From Pseudodesulfovibrio alkaliphilus (lineage in GTDB: Bacteria; Desulfobacterota; Desulfovibrionia; Desulfovibrionales; Desulfovibrionaceae): a DNA stretch of 64,000 bases. Made by a program: the position numbers and the translations under genes. Of the stretch, positions 63,631 to 64,000 are shown one piece after another. Location: the NCBI RefSeq assembly GCF_009729555.1, contig NZ_WODC01000002.1, positions 62,001 through 126,000 of the forward strand, read 5' to 3'. How positions within the stretch are numbered: the first letter of the stretch is position 1; the number at the start of each line of letters is the position of its first letter. The notes under the pieces were generated by a model. That model saw only the letters and a list, made by a program, of their open reading frames with translations, was not told the DNA's origin and ran no database searches.

Positions 63631-63921
63631 ATGCGTACATTGTCAACCATGTCAAACAATTGTCCGAATTGTGTCTTCTACAGAAAAGGGTGTGTGCTTG
63701 GGCATCGGCGGCCCTGGAACGCGCAGACCTGCGACGACTATCGCCCCTACTGCCTCGTATGCGGCTACCCTCGCGTATTTTGCAACACCTGCCGCAACCT
63801 TGCGTCCAAGGGGATGAAGCCCCACGAGTTGGACCTGCGGAGCGCCTATGCCCGGCATGGCGCCATCCGGTTCGACTGCGTCTGGCGTTCGCCGGGCCGG
63901 TCCGCAGGGGCAGGGCACTGA
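63631..63921 (+). CDS. Cysteine-rich small protein of unknown function
   Basis: The 96-residue protein starts at ATG after GGAGGG. Nine cysteines fall in the first 60 residues in CxxC-like groups (NNCPNCVFYRKGC, then CLVCGYPRVFCNTC), as in zinc ribbons or small iron-sulfur proteins. The C-terminal third is basic. No family is recognised. Nothing further is visible between its end and the window edge. Confidence 0.72.
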   Translation: MRTLSTMSNNCPNCVFYRKGCVLGHRRPWNAQTCDDYRPYCLVCGYPRVFCNTCRNLASKGMKPHELDLRSAYARHGAIRFDCVWRSPGRSAGAGH

Positions 63922-64000
63922 AGTCCAGGCGTTCCGGCCTGCTGTCGATTCCCGCTTAACTTTTTCGCCCTTTCCGATTAGATTGTGCCCCCGGCAGCAA

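Overview
The window is a GC-rich bacterial chromosome segment that looks like a sulfate-reducing deltaproteobacterium of the Desulfovibrionaceae (Desulfovibrio or Pseudodesulfovibrio type). This rests on the OmpP1/FadL protein and Desulfovibrio-style outer-membrane porin, the cytoplasmic molybdopterin oxidoreductase with a four-cluster ferredoxin, the bacteriohemerythrin, the HDOD/REC/MBL signalling proteins and the overall gene style. The genus is inference; there is no rRNA gene here.

Layout. 1-4.5 kb: a molybdopterin oxidoreductase (cut by the left edge) diverges from a ferredoxin, a TauE/SafE sulfite-exporter-type permease and a membrane protein; the shared spacer carries a CRP/FNR-like site with a consensus -10 box. 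5.2-12.1 kb: a tightly packed signalling run with a PhnD-like lipoprotein, a histidine kinase with a cysteine-rich insert, a receiver-only regulator, a PEP-synthase-like protein with an unfamiliar C-terminus, and a dual-specificity phosphatase fused to a YkgJ cysteine cluster. 12.2-22.8 kb: ComEC, HDOD, metallo-hydrolase, CheY-like protein, RicT, MetG, a radical-SAM-derived protein, a DUF523/DUF1722 protein and FeoA under a probable Fur box. 23-36.3 kb: housekeeping genes (carB, purF, arabinose-5-phosphate isomerase, YkgJ protein, PBP1A, PhzF, U32 peptidase, pyrK-pyrD).

36.4-38.7 kb is the standout accessory region. Between a tRNA-Ser gene and the 4.5S SRP RNA gene lies a visibly AT-richer insert on the minus strand. 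It encodes a retron-type reverse transcriptase, an XRE-type HTH protein and an 89-residue unknown protein, preceded by about 300 bases of non-coding DNA holding six consecutive perfect or near-perfect stem-loops enclosed by 10-base complementary arms. I read this as a retron with its msr-msd RNA upstream, probably an anti-phage system; the subtype cannot be fixed from sequence alone. Next to it (38.7-39.5 kb) is a gene-free, palindrome-rich spacer.

39.5-64 kb: a bile-acid:Na+ symporter family protein, a DUF4198 (nickel/cobalt-uptake type) protein with GTGTTAC/GTAACAC half-sites in front, FadL, an ECF-type ATPase/T pair, a rhodanese-ferritin-like fusion, an EamA permease, TlyA, threonine synthase, a patatin, PaaK, the rpsF-rpsR-rplI-dnaB operon with an S6:S18-type leader hairpin, purC, hisD, a major porin, uvrC, a UPF0173 hydrolase, UbiX, tRNA-Arg, a small exported protein, a bacteriohemerythrin and a cysteine-rich small protein.
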